Source: Planctomycetota bacterium (GTDB lineage: Bacteria; Planctomycetota; PUPC01; JABMSA01; JAUWKK01). Taken from it: a stretch of 15,299 nucleotides of DNA. The position numbers were made by a program, and so were the translations under genes. Positions 1 to 8,168 of the stretch are shown here, one piece after another. The stretch is from assembly GCA_030614245.1 (NCBI GenBank), contig JAUWKK010000021.1, positions 1-15,299 of the forward strand, read 5' to 3'. Within the stretch, counting starts at the first letter, position 1; the number at the start of each line of letters is the position of its first letter. The notes beneath the pieces are model-generated. The model was not told where the DNA came from. It saw only the letters and a program-made list of their open reading frames with translations, and searched no databases.

Positions 1-3000
1 ACCATCGCCGTCGATATCAGCCTCCGGCGTGACTATCTGGCTGCCTGTCAGCCCAAGGTTGGCGCGGATGAAGAGCAAGTCCCGCACGTTGACGCAGTCG
101 TCGCCACTGACGTCGGCTGGAGTGAGCAAGATCGTGAGAGTCTGAGAACTCTCCTTCTCGTCGCAGGTGATCTGCCACTCGGTCTCGATCTCGTCCACGA
201 AAACGCTGCGGTCGATGCGGATGACGAACGTATCGGCGCCCGTGACCGTTTCTCCTACGGCTACGTCGCCGAAGGTCACGTCCGCATCGGGGACGCTGAC
301 GTTGGCCGCATCCCATCCGATCAGCGACGTGGTGGCGTTATGCGCATCCTGGGTGCCGTCGTTGCGGACGTATAGCTCAAGCTCGTAGTCGTAGATGCCG
401 CCGCCCAGATGCCGCCGCTCGATGAGCGAGTATCGGTCGATGATGAGTTCCGGCGCAGGCACCGGCAGAATCTCGAACTGGAGAGCGATTGAGTTGTTGG
501 CTTCGTCTTCCTCGGCTACGTCGTTTTCGTCGTCGAGATTGACGATTATGTAGTAGCTTCCAGGCTGGACATCAGCGGCGCTGAGTATAGCGCCGCCGCC
601 GTAGAAGCTCCGGCTTGCCAGCGGGACAGTCTCGGTCGCATTCCATTCCGCGATGCGCTTGTCGTTGTCGTCGAGGAAGTCGTCCTGCGAGAGGTACACG
701 GCATCCTTCCAGGGGGCGTAAACACGACCCAATCCGAGGTTCCTGCCGATCCACTGTGCGAAGAACATTCCGCCCTGCTGCACCTGCGGCGGAGTGACGC
801 TGAGAGTCTGCGGCTCGAGATTGGCGGGACGTACTGCTTCGTAGGCCCCCATATCGACACGGCCTTCGGCAACGCGCGGGTTGCCGTCGAGATCGGTCTC
901 GCCGGGTTCGGGCACGAAATCGGGATCACCGGCATTGATGCACGGCGAATCGGGCTGGAGGTGGTAGTCGCCGTTGTCCGGATCGGCGAAGAGGGGGTCG
1001 GCATCAATGTTGGCGTCCCCCCAGTCGAGTGTGCAACCGTCGTCGACGTGTACGCCATCTTGGCCCCGATAGATGCAGCACTGGCGAACTGTTACCACGA
1101 GGGAGCTCTTGTAGTACTGCAGTTTGATCTCGGGGCCGATTGGGGCCGAGTTTGCCCACAGGATGCAGTTTGTCAAGGTCGGAGATGAGCTGCGCACAAC
1201 CATGAGGCCGCCGCCTTCGGAACCTGCCGAATTGCCGACGATCGTGTTGTTGATAAGCATTGGTGAACAGTTATGCTGACAATATATGCCCCCGCCAACG
1301 CTCTCAGCGTAGTTGTCGACGATGAGGTTGTTCTTTATCGTGGGTGAACAGCCGACAGAGCATTGGATGGCGCCTCCCCACTGCGCTGAATTAGCCGCGA
1401 AGGTGTTGCAGGCGATGAGAGGCGACGAGCCATTAAACAGGTAGATCCCTCCGCCCTCCTGCTCCGCCGAGTTTGCTGAGATGATGTTGTAGGCGATGAC
1501 ACCCGACGGGTTTTCCCAGAAACACAGCCCTCCTCCGCGGTATCTCGATGTGTTGCCAGTTATCACATTGCCGGTGATTGTGGGTGCCGAGTTGACGCAG
1601 TGCATGCCGGCTCCTGCCTGGCCGAAATTCTGCCCTGTGATGGTGTTATCTGTGATGGTGTTGCCAATCACCAGCGGCGAGGAATGCTCGTAGCAGGCAA
1701 TGCCACCGCCATAGTCATTCGCAGAGTTCAAGCTGATCGCATTGTCGACGATTGTGGGGGAGCTGTCGTAACAGTAGATGCCGCCGCCATACCATGAGCC
1801 CGAGTTGGCGTTGATAATGTTGTCCGCTATCGTGGGCGAAGAGTCATAGCAGGCAATGCCGCCGCCACGAGTCGCCGTGTTGGCCGTGATTATGTTGTTG
1901 GTTATCGTCGGCGAGCACCCATAGCAAAGGATGGCTCCGCCATTGTCGTGGTACTCGTTCCCCCCGGTGATAGTGAAACCATCCAGAATAGTCGAGGCAT
2001 CTTCCCCGCTATGGAAGTACAACCCCCGGTGCGGTTCAGCTTCACTTCCCTCACAATCGATGAGGCAATTCTCCGGCCCCTTCTGTGACATTACCGTGAT
2101 CGCCTTGCCCAGAAAATCAATATCCCGATTTCCATCGCCGGTGTAGGTGCCATCGTGCACGACGACCGTATCCCCATCGGCAGCCGCGTCAATGGCTTCC
2201 TGGATGGTATCGAACGGATGCTCGATGCTGCCATCCTCGAGCGGATCGCTGACGGACGGGTCGCCATGGCCGGGGTCATGCGGGGCGTCGTCGTCGACGT
2301 ACCAGATTGGCCCGTTGTAAGGGGCCTCGTACGCGCCCATATCCACACGCCCCTCCGTAACGCGAGGATTACCGTCGAGGTCCGTCTCGTCCGGTCCCGG
2401 CACGAAGCCCGGATTACCGGCATTGATGCACGGCGAATCGGGCTGGAGATGGAAGTCACCGTTATCGGGATCGACGAAGAGCGGGTTGGCACTGATGTTG
2501 CCGGTGCCTTGGTCTCCATCCTGGATGCAGGAGTAAGTGGCAGTGCATTTGCCTAGGTCGTCTCCATTGGCCCAAAGAATGCAGTTCGTGACCGTCGAAT
2601 ACTGGCGGTCGCAACGAATGCCGCCGCCAGTATTGTTAACGATTGTATTGTTGGTGACCGTCACAGACGAATCGTAGTAGCAGTAAATCCCCCCGCCGAT
2701 TCCTGGGGTAGTGTTGTGAAGGATCAGATTGTTCATAATAAGCGGTGAGGACTCGTAACTGCAGATGATTCCACCACCGCCGAACTCTGTCGATGTATTA
2801 CCGATGATAGTATTGCCGATGATCTCGGATGTGTCCACAGCACAATAGACTCCGCCGCCACAGCGACCACTGTTTCCTGTGATGACATTGTGGGCCACAG
2901 TGGGAGACGTCGAGCCACAGTACACACCGCCACCGCCTTCGCCGGGAGCTGAATTGTCGCTGATCGTGTTATGTGTAAGCTGAGCCGTGGACGCAGATAG

Positions 3001-3801
3001 CCAGTCCGAAAACATGACCCCGCCGCCTCGGTCATCAGCGAAGTTCTCATTGATGACATTGTTCGAGATCATTGGCCAGGAGTTCCGGCAAATGATGCCC
3101 CCGCCTGTCGCTTCTCGGGAAGCACCTGCCGTGGCCGTGTTGCCGGAGATTATGTTTTCCGTGATCGTAGGTGATGAGTTGATGCAATAGATACCTCCTC
3201 CGCGTGCATGTTCGCCCCCGCCCTCTGCCATGTTTTCGTTGATCACATTGGCCTGGATCAACGGCGAGGAGTTGTCGCAGTAGATGGCTCCGCCGAACCC
3301 GTCATGGGGACTTCTGCCCGCAACCTTATTGTTTATGATCTTGTTGCCGGCAATCGTCGGGGAAGAGTCTGAACAGTGAATCGCGCCGCCAGCAGATTTC
3401 CCCGCAATGTCCCCGCCAGCATAGCCATTCGTAATCGTAAACCCCTCAAGAATTGTGGCTTCACCTTCCCCGCTCACAAACTTGAAGCCACGATGGAAGT
3501 TCCCCGGGCCTCCCTGACAGTCTACTACACACCCATCCGGCCCATTCTGTGACATCACTGTGATCGCCTTGCCCAGGAAATCAATATCCCGGTTCCCATT
3601 CCCGGTGTAGGTGCCATCGCGTACGACGACCGTATCGCCGTTGGAGGCAGCGTTTATGCCTTCTTGGATCGTATCGAAAGGGTGTACATCGCTGCCGTCC
3701 TCGAGCGGATCGGTCACGTCGTCGACGTAGATTGTTTCGCCCGCAAGGGCAACACCACAAGCCAGCACAAGCACCGCAAAGTAGAACATTTTGGACCGCA
3801 T
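1..3801 (-). CDS. Secreted parallel beta-helix protein with CARDB-like and dockerin-like C-terminus (5' 1267 codons; runs off the left edge)
   Basis: The frame is open from the ATG at 3801 to the window edge. AAGGAG lies about 8 nt upstream of that ATG. Residues 1-20 form a signal peptide (basic start, hydrophobic core, A-L-A before G21), so the protein is exported. Two large modules follow, at about residues 31-490 and 519-990. Each opens with a D-P-L-E-D-G-S / H-P-F-D-T-I-Q-E segment, continues with about ten beta-helix coils of the form GGGIYC..SSPTI..N.I..N, and closes with a DMGAYE motif (M488 and M984), as in choice-of-anchor Q proteins. Residues about 990-1220 look like a CARDB-type beta-sandwich. 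From A1229 there is a dockerin type I-like calcium loop (DVSGDDCVNVRDLL), with the start of a second loop (ADIDGDG) at the very edge. In the family such helices bind or cleave polysaccharide or act as surface adhesins. No catalytic residues are identifiable here. The stop codon lies outside the window. Confidence 0.9.
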   Translation of the reverse strand, partial: MRSKMFYFAVLVLACGVALAGETIYVDDVTDPLEDGSDVHPFDTIQEGINAASNGDTVVVRDGTYTGNGNRDIDFLGKAITVMSQNGPDGCVVDCQGGPGNFHRGFKFVSGEGEATILEGFTITNGYAGGDIAGKSAGGAIHCSDSSPTIAGNKIINNKVAGRSPHDGFGGAIYCDNSSPLIQANVINENMAEGGGEHARGGGIYCINSSPTITENIISGNTATAGASREATGGGIICRNSWPMISNNVINENFADDRGGGVMFSDWLSASTAQLTHNTISDNSAPGEGGGGVYCGSTSPTVAHNVITGNSGRCGGGVYCAVDTSEIIGNTIIGNTSTEFGGGGIICSYESSPLIMNNLILHNTTPGIGGGIYCYYDSSVTVTNNTIVNNTGGGIRCDRQYSTVTNCILWANGDDLGKCTATYSCIQDGDQGTGNISANPLFVDPDNGDFHLQPDSPCINAGNPGFVPGPDETDLDGNPRVTEGRVDMGAYEAPYNGPIWYVDDDAPHDPGHGDPSVSDPLEDGSIEHPFDTIQEAIDAAADGDTVVVHDGTYTGDGNRDIDFLGKAITVMSQKGPENCLIDCEGSEAEPHRGLYFHSGEDASTILDGFTITGGNEYHDNGGAILCYGCSPTITNNIITANTATRGGGIACYDSSPTIADNIINANSGSWYGGGIYCYDSSPTIVDNAISLNSANDYGGGIACYEHSSPLVIGNTITDNTITGQNFGQAGAGMHCVNSAPTITGNVITGNTSRYRGGGLCFWENPSGVIAYNIISANSAEQEGGGIYLFNGSSPLIACNTFAANSAQWGGAIQCSVGCSPTIKNNLIVDNYAESVGGGIYCQHNCSPMLINNTIVGNSAGSEGGGLMVVRSSSPTLTNCILWANSAPIGPEIKLQYYKSSLVVTVRQCCIYRGQDGVHVDDGCTLDWGDANIDADPLFADPDNGDYHLQPDSPCINAGDPDFVPEPGETDLDGNPRVAEGRVDMGAYEAVRPANLEPQTLSVTPPQVQQGGMFFAQWIGRNLGLGRVYAPWKDAVYLSQDDFLDDNDKRIAEWNATETVPLASRSFYGGGAILSAADVQPGSYYIIVNLDDENDVAEEDEANNSIALQFEILPVPAPELIIDRYSLIERRHLGGGIYDYELELYVRNDGTQDAHNATTSLIGWDAANVSVPDADVTFGDVAVGETVTGADTFVIRIDRSVFVDEIETEWQITCDEKESSQTLTILLTPADVSGDDCVNVRDLLFIRANLGLTGSQIVTPEADIDGDG

Positions 3802-3943
3802 CACGCATCTCCTTCTGCAAGAGCCTATCGCCGTTCAACCATTCTCCACATATATCATCTCAGGCGCCCTGAGGAACCTGAAAGCGCCAACTTTCGACGT
3901 CCGCGGGCGAGCTGAGCATCCGTGCCGCAGCCGCCATATATAG

Positions 3944-3972
3944 AGTATATGGGCCGCATGCGCGGGTGTCAA
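3944..3972 (-). promoter_or_regulatory. Sigma70-type promoter for the beta-helix gene
   Basis: On the minus strand there is a perfect -35 box TTGACA (3967-3972), a 17-nt spacer and a -10 box TATACT (3944-3949; five of six match TATAAT). This predicts a start of transcription near 3937 and a leader of about 136 nt before the ATG at 3801. The surrounding stretch reads ATATACTCTATATATGG and is AT-rich against a GC-rich background. The boxes are seen directly; promoter activity is inferred. Confidence 0.7.
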
Positions 3973-4267
3973 GGAAAACCTTTAGAAATTCTTGCGAGCT
4001 TCTCGGTGACCCGTGCGCTACATCCTCTCCACCGCCTTCTACATCTTCTCGCGGCTTGGGTGGGCGGAGAGGACATCCACTGAGCACCTATACCGCTGCC
4101 CCCTCATACGTTGTCATCCGCGCGCCCCAGGCGCGGCGGGGGTAGATCACACGGAAGTACCCGCCGACTGCATCGTTCCCGGTCGAGAAGGTATACGTCG
4201 AGACGCCCGATGAAGCGGCGGCCGCGCGCAAGAACAGCCGGGACACAGATCTCCATCAAAACCCTTC

Positions 4268-4285
4268 AGCTTCTATCTTGAAGCT
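4268..4285 (-). terminator. Weak hairpin downstream of the Gfo/Idh/MocA gene
   Basis: Read on the minus strand this is AGCTTC-AAGATA-GAAGCT: a perfect 6-bp stem with a 6-nt loop, 28 nt after the TAG stop of the upstream gene. TTTT follows after a further seven bases or so (GAAGGGTTTT). The stem is short and the T-run is not adjacent, so it is at best a weak intrinsic terminator. Confidence 0.3.
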
Positions 4286-4312
4286 TTCTCTGCCAGGGGA
4301 GAACCCTTCAGT

Positions 4313-5794
4313 CTACACCTTATTGACGTCAGGGATTTCAAATCCCTTGCGGTTCGGATCGCGAAGGAGCTTATTGGCTTCGTCGGCATTGTCCCCGGTG
4401 AAGCGTTCGGTCTTGGGATCGAACGTCAGCCACGGTCCGACGACGTATTCTGCCTCGTTCTCCGGGATTCCCACGCCGCCCTTCATGATCTCGTGCAGTT
4501 TCAGGAAGTGCTCGCAGGCGGTTTTGTCGTCGCCGAATTTGCCGGCCTTGGCGTTGAACGGTACCTTCTTACCGAGCCGGTAGGAGAGGTTCATTACGTG
4601 TCCGGTAACGCAGGAGTAATGGGCCTCGAGCATATTCCCGTTTATCATTTTCTGGTCGCCGGCGCGGCATGCGGCAATAAAGCTGCCAAAGGTTCCGCCG
4701 GGTGTTATCTTGGCGTCCGGGTGAACGAGATTTTCGGCAGTCTTACCTTTCGCGGGATGATACCGGCCGCCGGCACCGATGTTGCCGCCGGAATCGATCC
4801 AACCGCCGTCCTCGAAGTAGAAGTCGTTCATCACCTGTCGCTTGTAGCCCTTATAGTTCACATTGCGAACGTTGAAGAGCACTTGTTGCCCGTTCGGATA
4901 TTCCACGATGCCGAACATGGTATTGGGCGTCTCACCCTGGTCATTCCACTGGAAGCGTCCACCGAGTGCCATTGCACGGACTGGGTTCGTCTGATCTTCG
5001 GCTATGGCCCAACGCGCCACGTCCAACTGGTGCGTGCCCTGGTTGTTGAGGTCGCCGTTACCGCTGGCCCAGCACCAGTGCCAGTTGTAGTGGACATAGT
5101 TGCCATGGTACTTGTCGATCACTGCCGGGCCGCGCCATAGATCCCAATCGAGGTGCTTCGGCGGGGCGCTGAAAGGCTTCTGCCCGATGCTGCCGCGCGG
5201 CTTACAGCAATAGCCGTAGGATATCTTCAGCTTACCGTATTTTCCGTCACGGATGGCCTTCATCTGGTTGGCACGTTTGCTGTCGCTCCGCTGCTGGGTA
5301 CCGTGCTGTACGATCACGCCGTACTTGTTGTAGGCCTCAGCGGCAACGCGGCCCTCATAGATATCATGGCTGGCCGGCTTCTCGACGTAGCAATGCTTAC
5401 CCGCCTGGGCCGCCCAAATCACCATCAACGAATGCCAATGGTTCGGCGTGGCCACGGAAATGGCGTCGAGGTTCTTGTCTTCCAGCGCCTTGCGGACGTC
5501 GGTCAACCCTTTGACCTCGTAACCCTTCGCCCGCGTGCCATATCTACCCACCGCTCCACCGAGGACTCTCTTGTCCGGGTCGATCACGTAGGCCAATTCC
5601 ACATTATTCATCTTGACGTACGAACCTGCGTGGATGTTGCCCTGGCTATGCAGACCACAGACCGCGACCCGAAGGCGCTCGTTGGCTCCGATGACTTTCC
5701 CGCTGGCCTTGGTCCCGGATATGTTGAAGGCGGCAACGGCACCAGCGGCGCCCAAAGTGCCCTTCAGGAAATTTCGACGACTCAACTTCTTCAT
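4313..5794 (-). CDS. Tat-exported Gfo/Idh/MocA family NAD(P)-dependent oxidoreductase
   Basis: The 493-residue protein begins with a twin-arginine signal (S5-R6-R7-N8-F9-L10-K11, then an Ala/Gly-rich hydrophobic stretch to about residue 30), so it is predicted to be exported folded. A Rossmann fold follows (L41-R-V-A-V-C-G). Its nucleotide loop reads G47-L-H-S-Q-G52, with His where the usual G-x-G-x-x-G motif has its second glycine. Family hallmarks are A-T-P-N-H-W-H-S near residue 117, the catalytic-region E138-K139-P140, and Q-H-G-T-Q-Q-R-S near 163. The rest is the substrate-binding alpha/beta domain. The family oxidises or reduces sugars and sugar-like alcohols; the substrate here is not determinable. 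The ATG has AAGGAGG 5 nt upstream. Many exported copies of this family are typical of Planctomycetota. It may act with the neighbouring secreted beta-helix protein in glycan use, but that is inferred from adjacency only. Confidence 0.92.
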   Translation of the reverse strand: MKKLSRRNFLKGTLGAAGAVAAFNISGTKASGKVIGANERLRVAVCGLHSQGNIHAGSYVKMNNVELAYVIDPDKRVLGGAVGRYGTRAKGYEVKGLTDVRKALEDKNLDAISVATPNHWHSLMVIWAAQAGKHCYVEKPASHDIYEGRVAAEAYNKYGVIVQHGTQQRSDSKRANQMKAIRDGKYGKLKISYGYCCKPRGSIGQKPFSAPPKHLDWDLWRGPAVIDKYHGNYVHYNWHWCWASGNGDLNNQGTHQLDVARWAIAEDQTNPVRAMALGGRFQWNDQGETPNTMFGIVEYPNGQQVLFNVRNVNYKGYKRQVMNDFYFEDGGWIDSGGNIGAGGRYHPAKGKTAENLVHPDAKITPGGTFGSFIAACRAGDQKMINGNMLEAHYSCVTGHVMNLSYRLGKKVPFNAKAGKFGDDKTACEHFLKLHEIMKGGVGIPENEAEYVVGPWLTFDPKTERFTGDNADEANKLLRDPNRKGFEIPDVNKV

Positions 5795-5829
5795 GTGATC
5801 CTCCTTGTCTGCTTCAGTTTAACCTAATA

Positions 5830-5846
5830 GCAAGTCGCGCACTTGC
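5830..5846 (-). promoter_or_regulatory. Small hairpin in the presumed 5' leader of the Gfo/Idh/MocA gene
   Basis: The sequence GCAAGT-CGCGC-ACTTGC forms a 6-bp stem with a 5-nt loop, 36 nt before the start codon. It may be an operator-like inverted repeat or simply leader structure. No regulator gene is adjacent to support a specific role. Confidence 0.3.
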
Positions 5847-5888
5847 CGGTCTACCAGATGCCTCCGGCACGGGCACGATACCGTTATT

Positions 5889-5917
5889 ATATTATCGAAG
5901 CCACTACCATACTTCAA
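5889..5917 (-). promoter_or_regulatory. Possible promoter for the Gfo/Idh/MocA gene
   Basis: On the minus strand, TTGAAG (5912-5917) and TAATAT (5889-5894) are 17 nt apart; each matches four of six consensus bases. A perfect TATAAT overlaps at 5886-5891 but would give a 20-nt spacer. The leader would be about 90 nt and includes a small hairpin (5830-5846). The match is moderate and activity is inferred. Confidence 0.4.
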
Positions 5918-5986
5918 CCATTTATGAATGCCGGGAAGAAGAAAGGCACTGTAAGAATATGTAAGAGCTTCGAGTAGCGGAAGCGC

Positions 5987-6013
5987 AGCGCCCGTGCCCG
6001 GCAGCACGGCGCT
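5987..6013. repeat. Strong imperfect inverted repeat
   Basis: AGCGC (5987-5991), one bulged C, CGTGC (5993-5997), a 6-nt loop, GCACG (6004-6008) and GCGCT (6009-6013) give ten base pairs with one bulge. No T-run follows on either strand, so it is not an obvious intrinsic terminator. It could be a factor-dependent structure or part of a dispersed element. Confidence 0.5.
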
Positions 6014-6548
6014 CTGGATGCTGGCCGCGACAGCGCAGCCGACGAGAGAGTTGAACCGATGGTTGTCGGGGCCGCCGGCGCGGAGCTTCCACTCGTCCGC
6101 GCTCCGAGCGAGTTTCAAACGTTGGCTAAATCGTAAAATGTAGCCACGGCATGACTTAGAGAAGTTCGCGTCTCTTTCGGTCGAACAAAAAGACCCGAAA
6201 AGATGTTCCGCGGCTAACAGATAGGCGGTTACAGGCGTCTCTCTGCGATGGCGAGATTCGATGTCGCGAGCACTTGGGTGGCTTCGGTACTGATGCGGCA
6301 CCGTTGCCACCTGGGTCACAAGCAGTGGGGCACGTGGGCTGTCTGCGCTTGCTTCGCAAACCAAGCCGAAATCCCGTCTTGGGAGTCTGGTTCGGCTGAG
6401 AGTCTGTGGTTTGGCAGCAACGAATGCCCGGTTTTATGTGAGGTTGCGGGCTGGCTTAGTACCTTGACTAGACGGGTTTAACCACTCGGTGCCGTCCTTT
6501 GTGTGTGAGCTGTTCTCCCGGCGTGCAGACATTGCGAAGTTACCATCA

Positions 6549-8132
6549 TCAAAAATACATCTTTTCAGCAACCAGATAGGGAAAGTCCGGCTCTCGCTCG
6601 TTCGGCTTGGTATGTTCGATTCTTCCAACTACGGCTTCGGCGGTCCGACGCATCGGAAGCGACAAGAGCATCTCTCGTGCCCCCGCCAGCGCAGCGTTAC
6701 CGATGCGCACCACCTTCTCCGGGGCGGGCGGCAGCAGTCCGATGGCGACGGCGTTCTCAGGGTTGATGAAATTCCCGAAACCGCCTGCGAGGTAGATATC
6801 TTCGATCTCCTCCAGCGTCGTGCCGTAGTACTGGATGAGCAGGTCCTGGTCGATGCGCAAACCGGCCTTCGCGGTAATGAGCTGATAGATGTCCTGCTGG
6901 GTCAAGCGGATTGAGTCGGTGACATGGAACGGCGCGTTGATCTTTGCTTTGCGGGTCATGAGTCCGTGGCGGAGCAACTCGGCCAGCAGATCAATGAGGC
7001 CCGAACCACAGATGCCGACAGGGGGTTTGCCGCCGATCGTCTCGTAGCCGACGGATCCGTCACTGATCCAAAAGTTCTTGATGGCGCCCTCGATGGCGCC
7101 GACGCCGCACTCCGTGGTCGCGCCTTCATAGGCGCCGCCGGCGGCGCAGGAGGCCGTCATAATCCGCTCCCGATTGCCGACCGCCACCTCGCCGTTAGTG
7201 CCGATATCGATCAGCATGCTGACGTGCTCATGACGGTACATTCCGCAGGCCAGGATGTCGGCAACGGCATCTGTGCCGGCATGACCGCCAATAAGCGAGG
7301 GCGAGTAGACCACGGCATTCGGGTTGACGCTCAGGCCGATGTCCGCCGCCGTCTTCGTGACGGCCGAGGGGTTGGATGACTCGAACGGGATCACGCCCAG
7401 GGTGTGTACGGGCTGGCCGAAAAAGATGTCGCGCATAGTGCTGTTCCCTACGGCAACCACCTCATACACATACCTGCGCTGACAGCTTTTTTCCCGTTCG
7501 AGCTTCAACAATTCTTCGTTGATTCCTCGCACGACGGCGCGTTGCAGATCCTTCAGACCGCTCTCGTGGCTCATCGTATGCCCGATGCGCGAGATCACAT
7601 CATTGCCATAGGCGATCTGCGGGTTCTTCCGAGCAAAGGTGGCCACAGTCCGCCCATCCGCCAGATCGAGCACCTGACCGACGAGCGTGGTTGTGCCCAC
7701 GTCGACGGCGAGGCCAAGGATCGCACCACCATAGCGGTCCAGCTCCCCAACCGATTCGTGAACAACGGTCTTGCCGACTCTCGATACAGCCGGGGCCAGG
7801 GCGACTTCCGTCTCAAGGCTCTCGGATAAGATGGCGTAATCCCCGAAGTCTTTGATTACAACGGTCACGTTCACGTCGGGATTAACGATCCGGGCCTGGC
7901 AGGCCAGCCTTTCGTCGGGTTCCAGATTGTGGCTTCGTTCCTTGTCCGTTCCTTGATTCAGGCCCTCAGCGCCCTTCTCGATGCGCACCACACAGCGTCC
8001 GCAGCTTCCCAATCCACCACATTCCGACGCGATTTCTACGCCCAACTTGCGCGCGTGTTCCAGGATACTGCCCCGGAACGCTTCGATCCCCGTTCTACCT
8101 TTGCGATATTGGGTGAAGAAGACTCTTCCCAT
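6549..8132 (-). CDS. RACo-like corrinoid activation/regeneration protein: 2Fe-2S ferredoxin plus ASKHA ATPase (COG3894/DUF4445)
   Basis: The 527-residue cytoplasmic protein has an N-terminal plant-type 2Fe-2S domain with ligands C38, C44, C47 and C78 (C-x5-C-x2-C-x30-C). A C-terminal ASKHA (actin/hexokinase/Hsp70-like) ATPase follows, with D144-V-G-T-T-T, D309-I-G-T-N-G-E, G373-I-C-G-S-G and L448-A-G-G-F-G. In characterised members (RACo, RamA-like activators) ATP hydrolysis drives reduction of an inactive Co(II) corrinoid to Co(I). At 527 residues it is shorter than RACo (roughly 630), consistent with a compact linker. The ATG at 8132 has AAAGGA 6 nt upstream. It is the last gene of the co-directional set, 36 nt after the YkoF-like gene. 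No corrinoid-binding protein or methyltransferase partner is in the window, so the target is unknown. It could serve another low-potential cofactor. Confidence 0.9.
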   Translation of the reverse strand: MGRVFFTQYRKGRTGIEAFRGSILEHARKLGVEIASECGGLGSCGRCVVRIEKGAEGLNQGTDKERSHNLEPDERLACQARIVNPDVNVTVVIKDFGDYAILSESLETEVALAPAVSRVGKTVVHESVGELDRYGGAILGLAVDVGTTTLVGQVLDLADGRTVATFARKNPQIAYGNDVISRIGHTMSHESGLKDLQRAVVRGINEELLKLEREKSCQRRYVYEVVAVGNSTMRDIFFGQPVHTLGVIPFESSNPSAVTKTAADIGLSVNPNAVVYSPSLIGGHAGTDAVADILACGMYRHEHVSMLIDIGTNGEVAVGNRERIMTASCAAGGAYEGATTECGVGAIEGAIKNFWISDGSVGYETIGGKPPVGICGSGLIDLLAELLRHGLMTRKAKINAPFHVTDSIRLTQQDIYQLITAKAGLRIDQDLLIQYYGTTLEEIEDIYLAGGFGNFINPENAVAIGLLPPAPEKVVRIGNAALAGAREMLLSLPMRRTAEAVVGRIEHTKPNEREPDFPYLVAEKMYF

Positions 8133-8168
8133 GTCTATTCCTTTCTCATGGAATTCGCTCGACCGGCA

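Larger units (their letters stand above)
3802..4312. other. Intergenic region between the Gfo/Idh/MocA gene and the beta-helix gene
   Basis: This 511-bp gap holds the promoter at 3944-3972, a small hairpin at 4268-4285 and a 10-bp direct repeat AACCCTTCAG (4260-4269 and 4302-4311). Short open frames exist on both strands. None has a recognisable domain or a convincing ribosome-binding site. One minus-strand frame (about 4088-4255) reads like the tail of a protein but lacks a start and may be chance or a gene remnant. I see no RNA gene here. Confidence 0.5.
5795..6548. other. Long stretch without a convincing gene
   Basis: This roughly 750-bp region separates the Gfo/Idh/MocA gene from the RACo-like gene. 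A 181-codon open frame on the minus strand (5819-6364) has no recognisable domain, signal, membrane segment or clear ribosome-binding site. Its composition is not protein-like over most of its length. The region contains the possible promoter and leader of the downstream gene (5795-5917) and a strong imperfect hairpin (5987-6013). I see no tRNA, CRISPR or transposase remnant. Confidence 0.5.

Noticed and set aside
928..960. The identical 33-nt sequence at 928-960 and 2416-2448 as a possible mobile element or attachment site
   Set aside because: Both copies are in frame and encode the same conserved segment (Q-P-D-S-P-C-I-N-A-G) at matching points of the two protein modules, so internal duplication explains them.
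1200..3450. Spaced short repeats in the beta-helix gene as a possible CRISPR array
   Set aside because: The repeats are degenerate, irregularly spaced and code for GGGIYC..SSPTI coils in one continuous frame.
4088..4255. Minus-strand frame reading like the end of a protein (STYTFSTGNDAVGGYFRVIY)
   Set aside because: It follows a stop codon, lacks a start and ribosome-binding site, and is only about 55 codons. It may be a remnant, but the evidence is too thin to call a pseudogene.
4493..5827. Two long plus-strand open frames (4493-5140 and 5153-5827)
   Set aside because: Both are antisense to the Gfo/Idh/MocA gene and show no domain or ribosome-binding site. They are mirror frames of the real gene.
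5819..6364. A 181-codon minus-strand frame in the large gap
   Set aside because: No recognisable motif, no clear ribosome-binding site, mixed composition, and it runs through the probable promoter and leader of the downstream gene.
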